A stretch of 6,142 nucleotides of DNA, taken from NCBI GenBank assembly GCA_026125625.1, contig JAHCKU010000197.1:1-6142 (forward strand), given 5' to 3'. A program made the position numbers and the translations under genes. Below the pieces are notes generated by a model. It saw only the letters and a list, made by a program, of their open reading frames with translations. It ran no database searches and was not told where the DNA came from. Position 1 is the first letter of the stretch. Each line of letters opens with the position of its first letter. Source of the stretch: Burkholderiales bacterium (GTDB lineage: Bacteria; Pseudomonadota; Gammaproteobacteria; Burkholderiales; SHXO01). Below, one piece after another: positions 1-6,099 of this stretch.

Positions 1-620
1 GTATGGCCCGGTGTGGGGATGAGGCGCACTTCGTCGCACACCACGTGATCGGTTTCCACGAACTCGACGAGGCCCGCGTCCAGCACCGGAGCAAGCGATT
101 CGGCCGCGACGATGCGCAGGCCGCGCGAGCGCGGATCGTCTAACGCGGGGTTGTCGTTGCGCGCCTTCTCCGCTGCGTACTCCACGCGTCCGAGCAGATA
201 ATGCGCGTTGGGGAACGTCGGCACCCACCGGCCGCCGACCCGCCTGGTGTTCCAGCCGATGTGGTCGGGATGCAGATGCGTACACAGCACCACGTCCATG
301 CTCTCTGGCGAAAACCCGGCTTCCAGCATGCGCTCAAGGAAGGACGTCTGCAGTCTCGACCACGACGGCCTGAACGCGTCGAAATCCTTGTCGTTGCCGA
401 TGCAGGTATCGACCATGATCCGGCACGAGGGTGTCTGCACCACGAACGCCTGGGTATAGCCCCGCAGTCCGTCCCGCTCGTCGGCGAAATGGGGAAACAG
501 CCAGCGCAGCGGTGCGATTGCCTCGGCTGTGGCATCGGGGAGAACCATGTTGAGCAACCCCATCAGGTCGCGTTCGACGATGCAGGTGATGGTGACATCA
601 CCGACCTTCCAGATCCGCAT
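1..620 (-). CDS. MBL-fold metallo-hydrolase, 3' end cut by window edge
   Basis: The reverse strand from 620 to the window edge is one open frame of 206 codons that continues outside. The start ATG (complement of 618-620) follows a GGAGA ribosome binding site (complement of 627-631) at proper spacing. The protein has the metallo-beta-lactamase metal-binding signature THLHPDH at residues 114-120 (His115, His117, Asp119, His120), then IPTPGH at 201-206, whose histidine is the next expected zinc ligand. An upstream block, IMVDTCIGN (about 68-76), is the usual beta-strand plus Asp of this fold. There is no signal peptide, so it is probably a cytoplasmic two-zinc hydrolase. The substrate cannot be read from the sequence: the family includes lactonases, glyoxalase II-like thioesterases and others. 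It is divergent from a sugar-acid operon, so a sugar-lactone hydrolase is possible but speculative. No frame damage is seen here, unlike in the neighbouring dgoK. Confidence 0.9.
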   Translation of the reverse strand, partial: MRIWKVGDVTITCIVERDLMGLLNMVLPDATAEAIAPLRWLFPHFADERDGLRGYTQAFVVQTPSCRIMVDTCIGNDKDFDAFRPSWSRLQTSFLERMLEAGFSPESMDVVLCTHLHPDHIGWNTRRVGGRWVPTFPNAHYLLGRVEYAAEKARNDNPALDDPRSRGLRIVAAESLAPVLDAGLVEFVETDHVVCDEVRLIPTPGH

Positions 621-704
621 GACAGGTCTCCGTGAAGACTTGCGGCAAGCCTAGCAGGCCTGCGACGCGTGCGCAGCACGGCGCGCCGGGGCTGACCGGA
701 TAAC

Positions 705-733
705 CCGGCACTGGCACGGCCACGCCGTATACT
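705..733 (+). promoter_or_regulatory. possible promoter of the RraA-dgoK-dgoA operon
   Basis: The divergent gap 621-767 must hold promoters for both directions. TATACT at 728-733 matches the sigma-70 -10 consensus at five of six bases and would place the transcript start about 28 bases before the TTG start at 768. The -35 candidate 17 bases upstream (CCGGCA, 705-710) is poor, three of six, so an activator may be needed or the call may be wrong. A ten-base palindrome GCAGGCCTGC at 654-663 lies in the same gap and could be an operator, but nothing else supports that. Confidence 0.3.
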
Positions 734-767
734 TGCTCGCCTGATTGTTCGGACGAGGAGAAGACCG

Positions 768-1441
768 TTGACTCATGCGCAATTCAAGCGCCCCGACGCG
801 CACGTGATGGAACAGGTGCGCGAGGTGGCCAGGTGCTACAGCGCCTCCTGCGTTTTTGCCGACGTGCAGCAGCGCGGCGGCGTGATGCACAGCTCGATCA
901 AGCCGATCTTTCCGGGCAAGGTGGTCGGCCCGGCGGTAACCGTGCGGCTCTCGCCCGGCGATCTGCAGGACCCGCTGCTGGCCTTGCACGTGGCCCAGGC
1001 CGGTGACGTGGTGGTCATCGATGCCGGCGGTGAGACGGAGACGTCGGTGTTCGGCGGCCTGATGGGCAGCCTGTTCAAGAACGGTGGCGTGCACGGCGCC
1101 ATCATCGACGGCGCCTGCCGCGACACCGACGAGTTGCGCGACATCGGCTTCCTGCTGTTCTCGAAAGCCGTCACCGCGCGCGGCACGCACACCATGTTCT
1201 CCGGACGCAAGAGCGATGTGCTGGTGAACGTCCCCGTCACCTGCGGCGGCATCGTGGTCCATCCCGGCGACGTGGTCGTCGCCGACGACGACGGCGTGGT
1301 CGTCGTGCCGCGCGAGCGAACGTGGAGAACGTGCTGGCCGCCGCCCGCGAGCAGGCCGAGCGCGAGAAGCTTCCACGCGCCAGCGCCATCAAGCAGGGGC
1401 GGAGCTTCGAGCAGCTGCTGGAGGAGTTCGGCCGCATCTAG
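768..1441 (+). CDS. RraA-family aldolase (HMG/CHA aldolase-like), frameshifted near C-terminus
   Basis: This is an RraA-like protein of the class II pyruvate aldolase type (4-hydroxy-4-methyl-2-oxoglutarate / 4-carboxy-4-hydroxy-2-oxoadipate aldolase). These metal-dependent enzymes split or decarboxylate 4-hydroxy-2-oxo acids. The family signature G-X20-R-D-X2-E/D is matched exactly: Gly97, Arg118, Asp119 (metal ligand), Glu122. VVVIDAGGE (81-89) and GAIIDGACRD (110-119) are typical fold blocks. The start is TTG at 768, seven bases after GAGGAG (755-760); the ATG at 775 is out of frame. The frame breaks near 1311-1319, after VVVVPRER. One missing base restores ANVENVLAAAREQ and a C-terminus ending LLEEFGRI with TAG at 1439-1441, giving about 224 residues, the family's normal size. 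As written, the frame runs on to 1631 with an unrelated tail. All catalytic residues lie before the break. It is first in the operon, ten bases before dgoK. The true substrate is unknown; regulation of RNase E is unlikely in this context. Confidence 0.85.
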
Positions 1442-1451
1442 CGTTACAGCC

Positions 1452-2346
1452 ATGATCGCCATCGACTGGGTACCACCAGCTTCCGCCTATCGCCTGGCGG
1501 CCGGACGGCGGCGTGCTGGAGAAGCGCGCGGCCCCGCTGGGCATCATGCAGGTCGAGGGCGGGCGCTTCAGCGCGAGCCACTCGAGCGCAGATTGGCGAC
1601 TGGCTGCAGGCGGGCGAGGCCCCGGTGTTGATGAGCGGCGGCATGATCGGCAGCCGCCAGGGCTGGCGCGGGAAGTGCCTTATGTCCAAGCCGGCGGCCA
1701 GCGCACAGACAATCGCGGCGGGCATGATACGTGTGCCCCTGGCGCATGGCGGCAGCGCGTGGATCGCGCCGGGGGTGACCACGCGCGACGTTGACGGCGT
1801 GCCCGACGTCATGCGTGGCGAGGAGACGCAGATCCTGGGCGTGCTGGATGCGCTGCCTCCGGCACTGGGTATGCCTGCCCGGCACGCACAGCAAGTGGGT
1901 GCACGTCCAGGAAGGCGCATCCGCAGCTTCAGCACCTTCATGACCGGCGAGGTGTTTGCAGTCCTGAAAAGCGCACAGCATTCTCGGACGCACGATGAGC
2001 GATGCGGCGGTAGACATGCACTGGTTCGAAGCCGACACTCGATGCCGGGAACAGCGCCGGAGGCAAGCTGCTCCATCGTCTGTTCGGGGTACGCGCCCGC
2101 GGCCTGTTCGGCGAGCTGTCGGCAGAGCACTCGGGCGCATATCTGTCCGGCCTGCTCATCGGCAGCGAGCTGAGCACGCTGCCGCCGGCACTCGAATGGG
2201 CGTATCTGCTCGGCAGCAGCGAGCTGACACGGCTCTACCAGCATGCACTGGCGCGCAAGGGCGTACGCGTGGATCTGCTCGATCAGGACGCGGTGGTCAC
2301 CGGCCTGCTGTGTCTGAAAACCGAACTGGAGGGCCGAGAAATATGA
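1452..2346 (+). pseudogene. dgoK: 2-dehydro-3-deoxygalactonokinase, broken by many indels
   Basis: DgoK phosphorylates 2-dehydro-3-deoxy-D-galactonate with ATP, the step before DgoA. Conserved blocks occur in order but in changing frames: MIAIDW (1452-1469, sugar-kinase N-terminal loop), GTTSFR (1470-1486), AYRLA (from 1487), EKRAAPLGIMQVEGG (within 1513-1569), IGDWLQAGEAPVLMSGG then MIGSRQGWR (1592-1669), EVPYVQA (1672-1692), VMRGEETQILG (within 1700-1860), CLPGTHSKWVHVQEG (about 1872-1915), RIRSFSTFMTGEVFAVLK (1916-1969), HSILGRTMSDAAV (1974-2012), and an undisturbed C-terminus from 2041 with YLSGLLIGSEL, ending GREI and TGA at 2344-2346. That makes eleven frame changes, yet a total length of about 298 codons, normal for the family. 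No single ORF encodes the enzyme as written. The residues are well preserved, so the gene is either recently decayed or, more likely, mis-sequenced. The ribosome binding site before 1452 is weak, so translation may depend on the upstream gene. The TGA overlaps the dgoA ATG (2343-2346). Confidence 0.88.
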
Positions 2347-2969
2347 CATTGCACGAAGCCATGCAGCGCTGCCCGCTGGTCGCCATCTTGCGCGGCATCA
2401 CCCCCGACGAGTGCCTGGAGGTTGCCGGGACACTGCTGGATGTCGGCTTCAGCATGATCGAGGTGCCGTTGAACTCCCCCCAGCCGCTCGAGAGCATCAC
2501 CCGCCTGGTGCAGGCCTACGCAGCCGACGCATTGATCGGCGCCGGCACGGTGTTGACGGAAGACGAGGTGGATGCACTGGCTCGGACAGGCGGGCGGCTG
2601 ATGGTGGCGCCCAACACCAACGTGCGCGTGATCGCGCGCGCCAGGCAGCTGGGCCTGGTCGCACTGCCCGGTTTCGCCACGCCGAGCGAGGCATTCGCTG
2701 CGCTCGACGCCGGGGCGGACGGGCTCAAGCTGTTTCCGGCGGAGGCCAATCCGCCCACCGTGCTCAAGGCATTGCGTGCAGTCCTCCCGCAGCGGGTATC
2801 GGTGCTCCCGGTTGGCTCCATCCGTGTCGACAACATGCGCGAGTACTGGGCGGCCGGTGCGGCCGGTTTCGGTCTCGGCTCGGCTCTCTATCGGCCCGGG
2901 ACCGCGATAGCGCAATTGCGCGCACAAGCGGTGGCGTTCAAAGGGGAGATCGATCGTCTGCGCAGCTGA
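2343..2969 (+). CDS. dgoA: 2-dehydro-3-deoxy-6-phosphogalactonate aldolase
   Basis: DgoA cleaves 2-dehydro-3-deoxy-6-phospho-D-galactonate into pyruvate and D-glyceraldehyde 3-phosphate, the final step of the De Ley-Doudoroff pathway in the cytoplasm. The 208-residue product is a class I (Schiff-base) TIM-barrel aldolase of the KDPG/KDPGal family and has the family's usual length. Visible elements are AILRGITPDE (14-23, with Arg17), IEVPLNSP (39-46, general base Glu40), ALIGAGTVL (63-71), LPGFATPSEAF (108-118), LKLFPAE (128-134) with the Schiff-base Lys129, PVGSI (156-160) for phosphate binding, and GLGSALYRPG (177-186). The PLNSP and LYRPG variants resemble E. coli DgoA more than Eda, and the adjacent dgoK supports this. 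The ATG at 2343 follows GGAGGG (2328-2333), and its first bases overlap the dgoK stop (ATGA), suggesting translational coupling. An in-frame open stretch extends upstream to 1995, but it only reads through dgoK in another frame. This gene is undamaged. Confidence 0.96.
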   Translation: MTLHEAMQRCPLVAILRGITPDECLEVAGTLLDVGFSMIEVPLNSPQPLESITRLVQAYAADALIGAGTVLTEDEVDALARTGGRLMVAPNTNVRVIARARQLGLVALPGFATPSEAFAALDAGADGLKLFPAEANPPTVLKALRAVLPQRVSVLPVGSIRVDNMREYWAAGAAGFGLGSALYRPGTAIAQLRAQAVAFKGEIDRLRS

Positions 2970-3385
2970 CGTGCTGCCGTCGGCGGGGCGCGGAGCGCGC
3001 CACCGCCGTACCTGCGATCGATTAGTGCTTACGCTGCTGTGTAAAAGTTTCAGTTCCGGTGGGGAGAATTCTGACCGGGCGAATGATGGCGAACGGGTAG
3101 CTCGTCACCGGCAATCAGCGGCTCCGGCCCGGCGTGCAAGGTCGTCGACGGCTGTCCCACGCGCCCCTCTCGCCCATCACCGGCGCGGGCGGAACGTCGC
3201 CGGCCGAGTCGGTTTGCGGGATGCCGATTACGCTGTTGACGACCCATGATCTTCTCCTTGGTTGGTATGCGCGGTCAGTGCGCACCGGTTTGGCGGCAAT
3301 CGCCGTGCCCACACCTGGCTGTGCCCGCAACAGGGTACACGCCTTGCCGTCACGAGGCATTACCGTCTTGATACAGGTGACGATG
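2970..3385. other. gap between dgoA and the UPF0391 gene, no confident gene
   Basis: Apart from the hairpin at 2981-3008, no gene can be supported here with confidence. The best signal is on the reverse strand: AAGGAG (complement of 3254-3259) sits six bases before an ATG (complement of 3245-3247). That ATG opens a 65-codon frame ending at 3050, but the frame with coding-like third-base composition is a different one, so any gene here would be frameshifted. Forward-strand frames across this stretch look like chance openings in G+C-rich DNA. A short AT-richer patch lies at about 3019-3052. I find no convincing promoter. Confidence 0.5.
2981..3008 (+). terminator. GC-rich hairpin after dgoA, possible operon terminator
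   Basis: Twelve bases after the dgoA stop, CGGCGGGGCGC (2981-2991) pairs with GCGCC-A-CCGCCG (2997-3008), giving eleven base pairs with one bulged A and a GGAGC loop (2992-2996). It sits where the operon should end. No run of T follows, so it is not a textbook intrinsic terminator; it could protect the mRNA 3' end or act with Rho. Confidence 0.4.
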
Positions 3386-3547
3386 ATGTTGTACTGGGCT
3401 GCAGTGTTTCTGGTCATTGCCCTGATCGCTGCCATGCTCGGCATCACCGGCGTGGCTGCCATATCGCAGCAGATGGCATGGATCGTTTTCGTGGTGGGCT
3501 TGGTTCTCGCCCTCATCGCCTTCATCCTCGGCCGCCGCTTGCCTTAG
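3386..3547 (+). CDS. UPF0391 / DUF1328 small membrane protein (YtjA-like)
   Basis: The 53-residue product reads as a complete UPF0391 (DUF1328) protein, the family of E. coli YtjA, which has the same length. It begins MLYWAAVFLVIALIAAMLG, continues with a Gly/Ala turn (ITGVAAIS, 20-27), then a second hydrophobic segment WIVFVVGLVLALIAFILG (32-49), and ends RRLP. Two short transmembrane helices in the inner membrane are therefore expected. The open frame extends upstream to 3134, but only this part matches the family. The start is set at 3386 because AGGTG (3375-3379) lies six bases upstream; the ATG at 3383 would add one Met and has poorer spacing. The molecular function is unknown. Its neighbours downstream are envelope or stress-type proteins, which suggests, without proving, a role in envelope homeostasis. 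Confidence 0.92.
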   Translation: MLYWAAVFLVIALIAAMLGITGVAAISQQMAWIVFVVGLVLALIAFILGRRLP

Positions 3548-3562
3548 TGTTGCCGCGGTGGA

Positions 3563-3802
3563 GTGAACTACTGGCTCGCGCGCGCGCCGATGCAATCTCG
3601 AATCGCTCATGATCCCTCGCTCGATGCGCGTCGTATGCAAGTCGAGCACATGCCCCTCGCCTTGTGCTGCGACGATCCGTCCGAGGTGCGCTGGCGCGAA
3701 ATCCGCGCGTGGCGCAGCTCGAGCGCGCTGCAATGGGGTGAGGTCTCCGAGGCCGCGCAACTCCACGCGCAACCGGACGAACCGGTGACGGACAAGCGCT
3801 GA
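3563..3802 (+). CDS. doubtful small hypothetical ORF
   Basis: A GTG-started frame of 79 codons begins fifteen bases after the UPF0391 stop and ends with TGA at 3800-3802. I recognise no family. The second half (from about residue 40) has strongly G/C third codon positions, as real genes here do, and includes VRWREIRAWRSSSALQWGE, rich in Trp, Arg and Glu. There is no signal peptide or membrane segment. Against it: no properly spaced ribosome binding site precedes the GTG at 3563 or the in-frame ATGs at 3590 and 3635, and the reverse strand is also open over much of this stretch. If it is not real, then 3548-4017 is a 470-base gap with no other supported gene. Confidence 0.3.
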   Translation: MNYWLARAPMQSRIAHDPSLDARRMQVEHMPLALCCDDPSEVRWREIRAWRSSSALQWGEVSEAAQLHAQPDEPVTDKR

Positions 3803-4017
3803 CCCCTGAATTGCCTGACCTCCCGGGTAGGCATGTGCATTGCCGACGATGGAGCGATGCGCTGGCAGGCGACAGGCACGCAGCGCCCGCATCGACGTTC
3901 TCTCCCTGCCGCACACGATGAGTGGGCGTCGGACGGCAACGCACGATGTCGGCACCCAATGCCTCGACCACTGCTGCCCGCACAAGGCATTTCCCTTCAG
4001 CAAAGGAGACAAACGAC

Positions 4018-4656
4018 ATGCGCAATATCGAGCTTTCCACCCATAGGCGATTCGTGGCGAGAGTCGTGGGTGCGACCGCCCTGGCCGGTGCGATGCTGCT
4101 GCCCGCGGCATCCAGCGCGCAACTGATCGACGAATCCGCCGGCTTCTACATCGGCGGTGGATTGGGCCGAGCGGATCTGGACAATCCGTGTCCCAGCTCG
4201 TCATTGGTCCGGTGCGACGACGACGGCACCGCATGGAAGGTGTACGGCGGCTGGCAGCTCAACAAGTGGCTCGCGGCAGAACTCGGGTACATCAACCTCC
4301 CGGACGCGGACTTTCGTAGCCGGGCTGGTTCCGGACTGAGAGGAGAGGTCGAGACGTGGGGCATCACCGCCCACGCAGTCGGCAAGATACCGGTGCCGAT
4401 CGGCGCGATGGATCGCCTGTCCATACTCGGGAAGATCGGCACCATCTGGTATGACCGCGAACGCAACGCCAACTTGTCCGCCTACGATCATGACGACAAC
4501 GGTTTCGCGTGGGCGTGGGGCCTTGGTGCCGAGTACACGTTCTCGGAACGCGTCGGCCTGCGTGCGGAGTGGGAGCGGTTCGAAAACATCGGCGACAGCC
4601 GCTCCGGCAAGGGTGACGTCGATGCCTGGACGCTAAGCGTGAACTACAAGTTCTGA
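4018..4656 (+). CDS. OmpA-like outer-membrane beta-barrel protein
   Basis: The 212-residue precursor has a signal peptide: basic N-region up to Arg15, hydrophobic core ATALAGAMLLPA (19-30), and a likely signal-peptidase I cut after ASSA (31-34), leaving about 178 residues. The mature part alternates aromatic and polar residues in the style of an eight-strand OMP_b-brl/OmpA transmembrane barrel: GFYIGGGLG (42-50), WKVYGGWQLNKWLAAELGY (73-91), WGITAHAVGKIP (114-125), FAWAWGLGAEYTF (163-175), and the terminal strand WTLSVNYKF. It ends in Phe, the usual BAM-complex recognition residue. Cys58 and Cys66 lie in the first predicted outer loop and could form a disulfide. There is no C-terminal peptidoglycan-binding domain. 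The ATG at 4018 was chosen over the longer frame from 3922 because AAGGAGA (4003-4009) is well spaced and the signal peptide starts there. A strong hairpin follows the stop, so it is probably monocistronic. The ligand or role is unknown. Confidence 0.9.
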   Translation: MRNIELSTHRRFVARVVGATALAGAMLLPAASSAQLIDESAGFYIGGGLGRADLDNPCPSSSLVRCDDDGTAWKVYGGWQLNKWLAAELGYINLPDADFRSRAGSGLRGEVETWGITAHAVGKIPVPIGAMDRLSILGKIGTIWYDRERNANLSAYDHDDNGFAWAWGLGAEYTFSERVGLRAEWERFENIGDSRSGKGDVDAWTLSVNYKF

Positions 4657-4665
4657 TCCAGCCTG

Positions 4666-4698
4666 GATGAGGCGCTTCCATCGCGGAAGCGCCTCATC
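4666..4698 (+). terminator. strong 14-bp hairpin after the beta-barrel gene
   Basis: GATGAGGCGCTTCC (4666-4679) and GGAAGCGCCTCATC (4685-4698) are perfect inverted repeats around a five-base loop (ATCGC, 4680-4684), nine bases after the stop codon. The position and stability suit a transcription terminator for the beta-barrel gene. The downstream bases are C-rich with no T run, so termination could be weak or Rho-assisted; the hairpin may mainly block 3' decay. Confidence 0.65.
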
Positions 4699-4863
4699 GT
4701 CACCCCACCCCCATCATCGCACTCATGTAAGCGCGGCTGCACGGTCCATCAGTTCATTCACTCCTGATGCGCATCGGCACTTTCTATCGATGCCTGCCGA
4801 CGGTGAACCGGGAACGCTGGATGCGTGGTCTCCGATATCCAGAATGAGATGAGGGGAACGCAG

Positions 4864-5412
4864 GTGACGACCATCGTGGCAGGACGCTTCGACGAAGCAC
4901 AAGCGGCGCAGCGCGCGCTGTCGGCATTGATCTCGAAGGGATTCCATCACACTGATGCCAGCCGCTTTTTCGTCAATCCTCCAGGACAGCACGGCGAGCT
5001 GCCGGCCGGAGGCGATCAATTCGCAGATGCGGAGTCGAGCAAAGCTCATATCGGTGCCGGCGTCGGTGCCGCAGCAGGAGGCGCGGTCGGAGCGGCGGCC
5101 GCAGCAGCCATACCCGGACTGGGTCCGATCATGGCACTGGGCCTGGTGGCGCTCGGCGCCTACACCGGCTCATTCGCTGGAGCCATCGCCAAGCTGGGCG
5201 ATGATTCCGCTGCCGAAGCCTTGCATGCCAGCCCTGGACGAAAAGGCGGTGGCATGGTGGCAGTGCGGGTGTTGAACGACGAAGCCGAACGCATCGCGAT
5301 CGAGACCTTGCGCGAGCAAGGCGCAAAGGATGTGGAGCGCGCCGAGGGCGAGTGGCGGGACGGCACCTGGCAGGACTTCGACCCTCTCACGCCTCCAAGA
5401 CCCACCGCGTGA
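4864..5412 (+). CDS. glycine-zipper stress-type protein of unknown function
   Basis: The 182-residue product starts MTTIVAGRFDEAQAAQRAL, an N-terminal module like the general-stress YflT/GsiB-17M type, in which a beta strand and a helix sense or bind something unknown. SRFFVNPPGQHG (33-44) follows. The centre, about 63-108, is a Gly/Ala-rich hydrophobic run (IGAGVGAAAGGAVGA, then IPGLGPIMALGLVALGAY), a glycine-zipper pattern likely to insert in or associate with a membrane. The C-terminal half repeats a strand-helix layout: MVAVRVLNDEAERIAIETL (131-149), then GAKDVERAEGEW and DFDPLTPPRP. There is no cleavable signal peptide. The start is taken as GTG 4864, because GAGGGG (4851-4856) is seven bases upstream and the N-terminus then begins at the conserved strand; the longer frame from 4825 has no such site. 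Similar proteins are common in beta- and gammaproteobacteria as hypothetical proteins. Confidence 0.85.
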   Translation: MTTIVAGRFDEAQAAQRALSALISKGFHHTDASRFFVNPPGQHGELPAGGDQFADAESSKAHIGAGVGAAAGGAVGAAAAAAIPGLGPIMALGLVALGAYTGSFAGAIAKLGDDSAAEALHASPGRKGGGMVAVRVLNDEAERIAIETLREQGAKDVERAEGEWRDGTWQDFDPLTPPRPTA

Positions 5413-5523
5413 CACGACATATAGCCAGCGACGCTCGAGCGTGCGGCGGCGTGGGCACGGCGGTTGCGAACTCTCAGGGAGGAAGCAGTTTTACATCTCA
5501 ATCCCAATACCAGGAGTATCGAC

Positions 5524-6099
5524 ATGATGCTGAAGAAACTTTCTGCGCGACTCGCATTGACGGCCATCGCTACCGTCCTGGTCGCGCCGCTGGCCAATGC
5601 AGACCTCGGTGATCGTTTCGAAGCGCTGAGGACGCCTGCGAACGTAATCGATACGGTCAAGGGCAACGATGTGCGTGACAGCAAGGACTCGACCATTCTG
5701 CGCAACGACGTGCGCCTGGATGATGCCACTGGAGATCGGACCAGCACTTCTGCTCGCGAGGACGACTGGAGCGAGCGCGGCCATGTTCAGAACATGAACG
5801 AAGATGGCGGCGGCAGCCATGCTGCTGCCACGCAGAGCGAAGGCAGAGATAATAGCATGCAGGCGGGCGCGCCATCCGCACCTGATGAGTTGACGCCGCG
5901 TGCTGAGGATGTCTCACCGTCCAGTGACGCCACGTCGGACGCTGCAGCAGGAGACAGCTTGATGCCGGGTGATGGCGGCGGTGAAGTCGGAAGCCCTGGA
6001 CCGGCAGGCACCACTGCCGAGACTGACAGCTTCGAGGGCTCTCGTGATACCGCCGCCGGAGTCGAAAGCACGCGCGGTGCGGGCGGAGCCGGGCGCTGA
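5524..6099 (+). CDS. secreted acidic low-complexity protein, unknown
   Basis: I do not recognise a family. The 191-residue precursor has a clear Sec signal peptide: KKLSAR, then the hydrophobic stretch LALTAIATVLVAPL (10-23), and a likely cut after ANA (24-26). The mature 165 residues contain 22 Asp and 11 Glu (one fifth acidic), 13 Arg, only two Lys and no Cys. The first part, about 27-90, has varied composition (DRFEALRTPANVIDTVKG) and may fold. From about 95 on it is Gly/Ser/Ala/Asp/Pro-rich and probably disordered, ending in GAGGAGR. No lipobox, anchor motif or membrane segment is seen, so it should be periplasmic or released. ATG 5524 follows AGGAG (5512-5516) with seven-base spacing; the longer frame from 5464 would bury the signal peptide. 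It lies 111 bases after the glycine-zipper gene. A perfect palindrome ACGCTCGAGCGT at 5431-5442 is in that gap. Confidence 0.82.
   Translation: MMLKKLSARLALTAIATVLVAPLANADLGDRFEALRTPANVIDTVKGNDVRDSKDSTILRNDVRLDDATGDRTSTSAREDDWSERGHVQNMNEDGGGSHAAATQSEGRDNSMQAGAPSAPDELTPRAEDVSPSSDATSDAAAGDSLMPGDGGGEVGSPGPAGTTAETDSFEGSRDTAAGVESTRGAGGAGR

Noticed and set aside
651..1376. Reverse-strand ORF of 241 codons opposite the RraA-like gene
   Set aside because: His/Ala/Arg-rich composition typical of antisense reading; the forward strand carries an exact aldolase signature.
768..1631. Single 287-residue protein from the RraA-like gene
   Set aside because: After residue 184 the sequence loses all family resemblance, while the neighbouring frame continues the family's C-terminus to a stop at 1441; the extra tail is a frameshift product.
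1452..2346. Programmed frameshifting or recoding in dgoK
   Set aside because: Eleven shifts in both directions with no shared slippery motif or downstream structure are not compatible with programmed frameshifting.
1995..2969. A 324-residue fusion of an unknown N-terminal domain with DgoA
   Set aside because: The first 116 codons are partly a dgoK fragment and then dgoK read in the wrong frame; the real dgoA start is 2343, with its own ribosome binding site.
3350..4234. Long reverse-strand ORF of 294 codons
   Set aside because: It runs antisense through the UPF0391 gene and the start of the beta-barrel gene, has no family resemblance and looks like a G+C-rich shadow frame.
4811..4832. Sigma-E-like promoter (GGAAC ... 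GTCTCC) before the glycine-zipper gene
   Set aside because: The spacing between the two elements is too short for an ECF-type promoter.
5431..5442. Palindrome ACGCTCGAGCGT as an operator
   Set aside because: Only twelve bases, a single copy, and no promoter elements around it; in G+C-rich DNA this can occur by chance.
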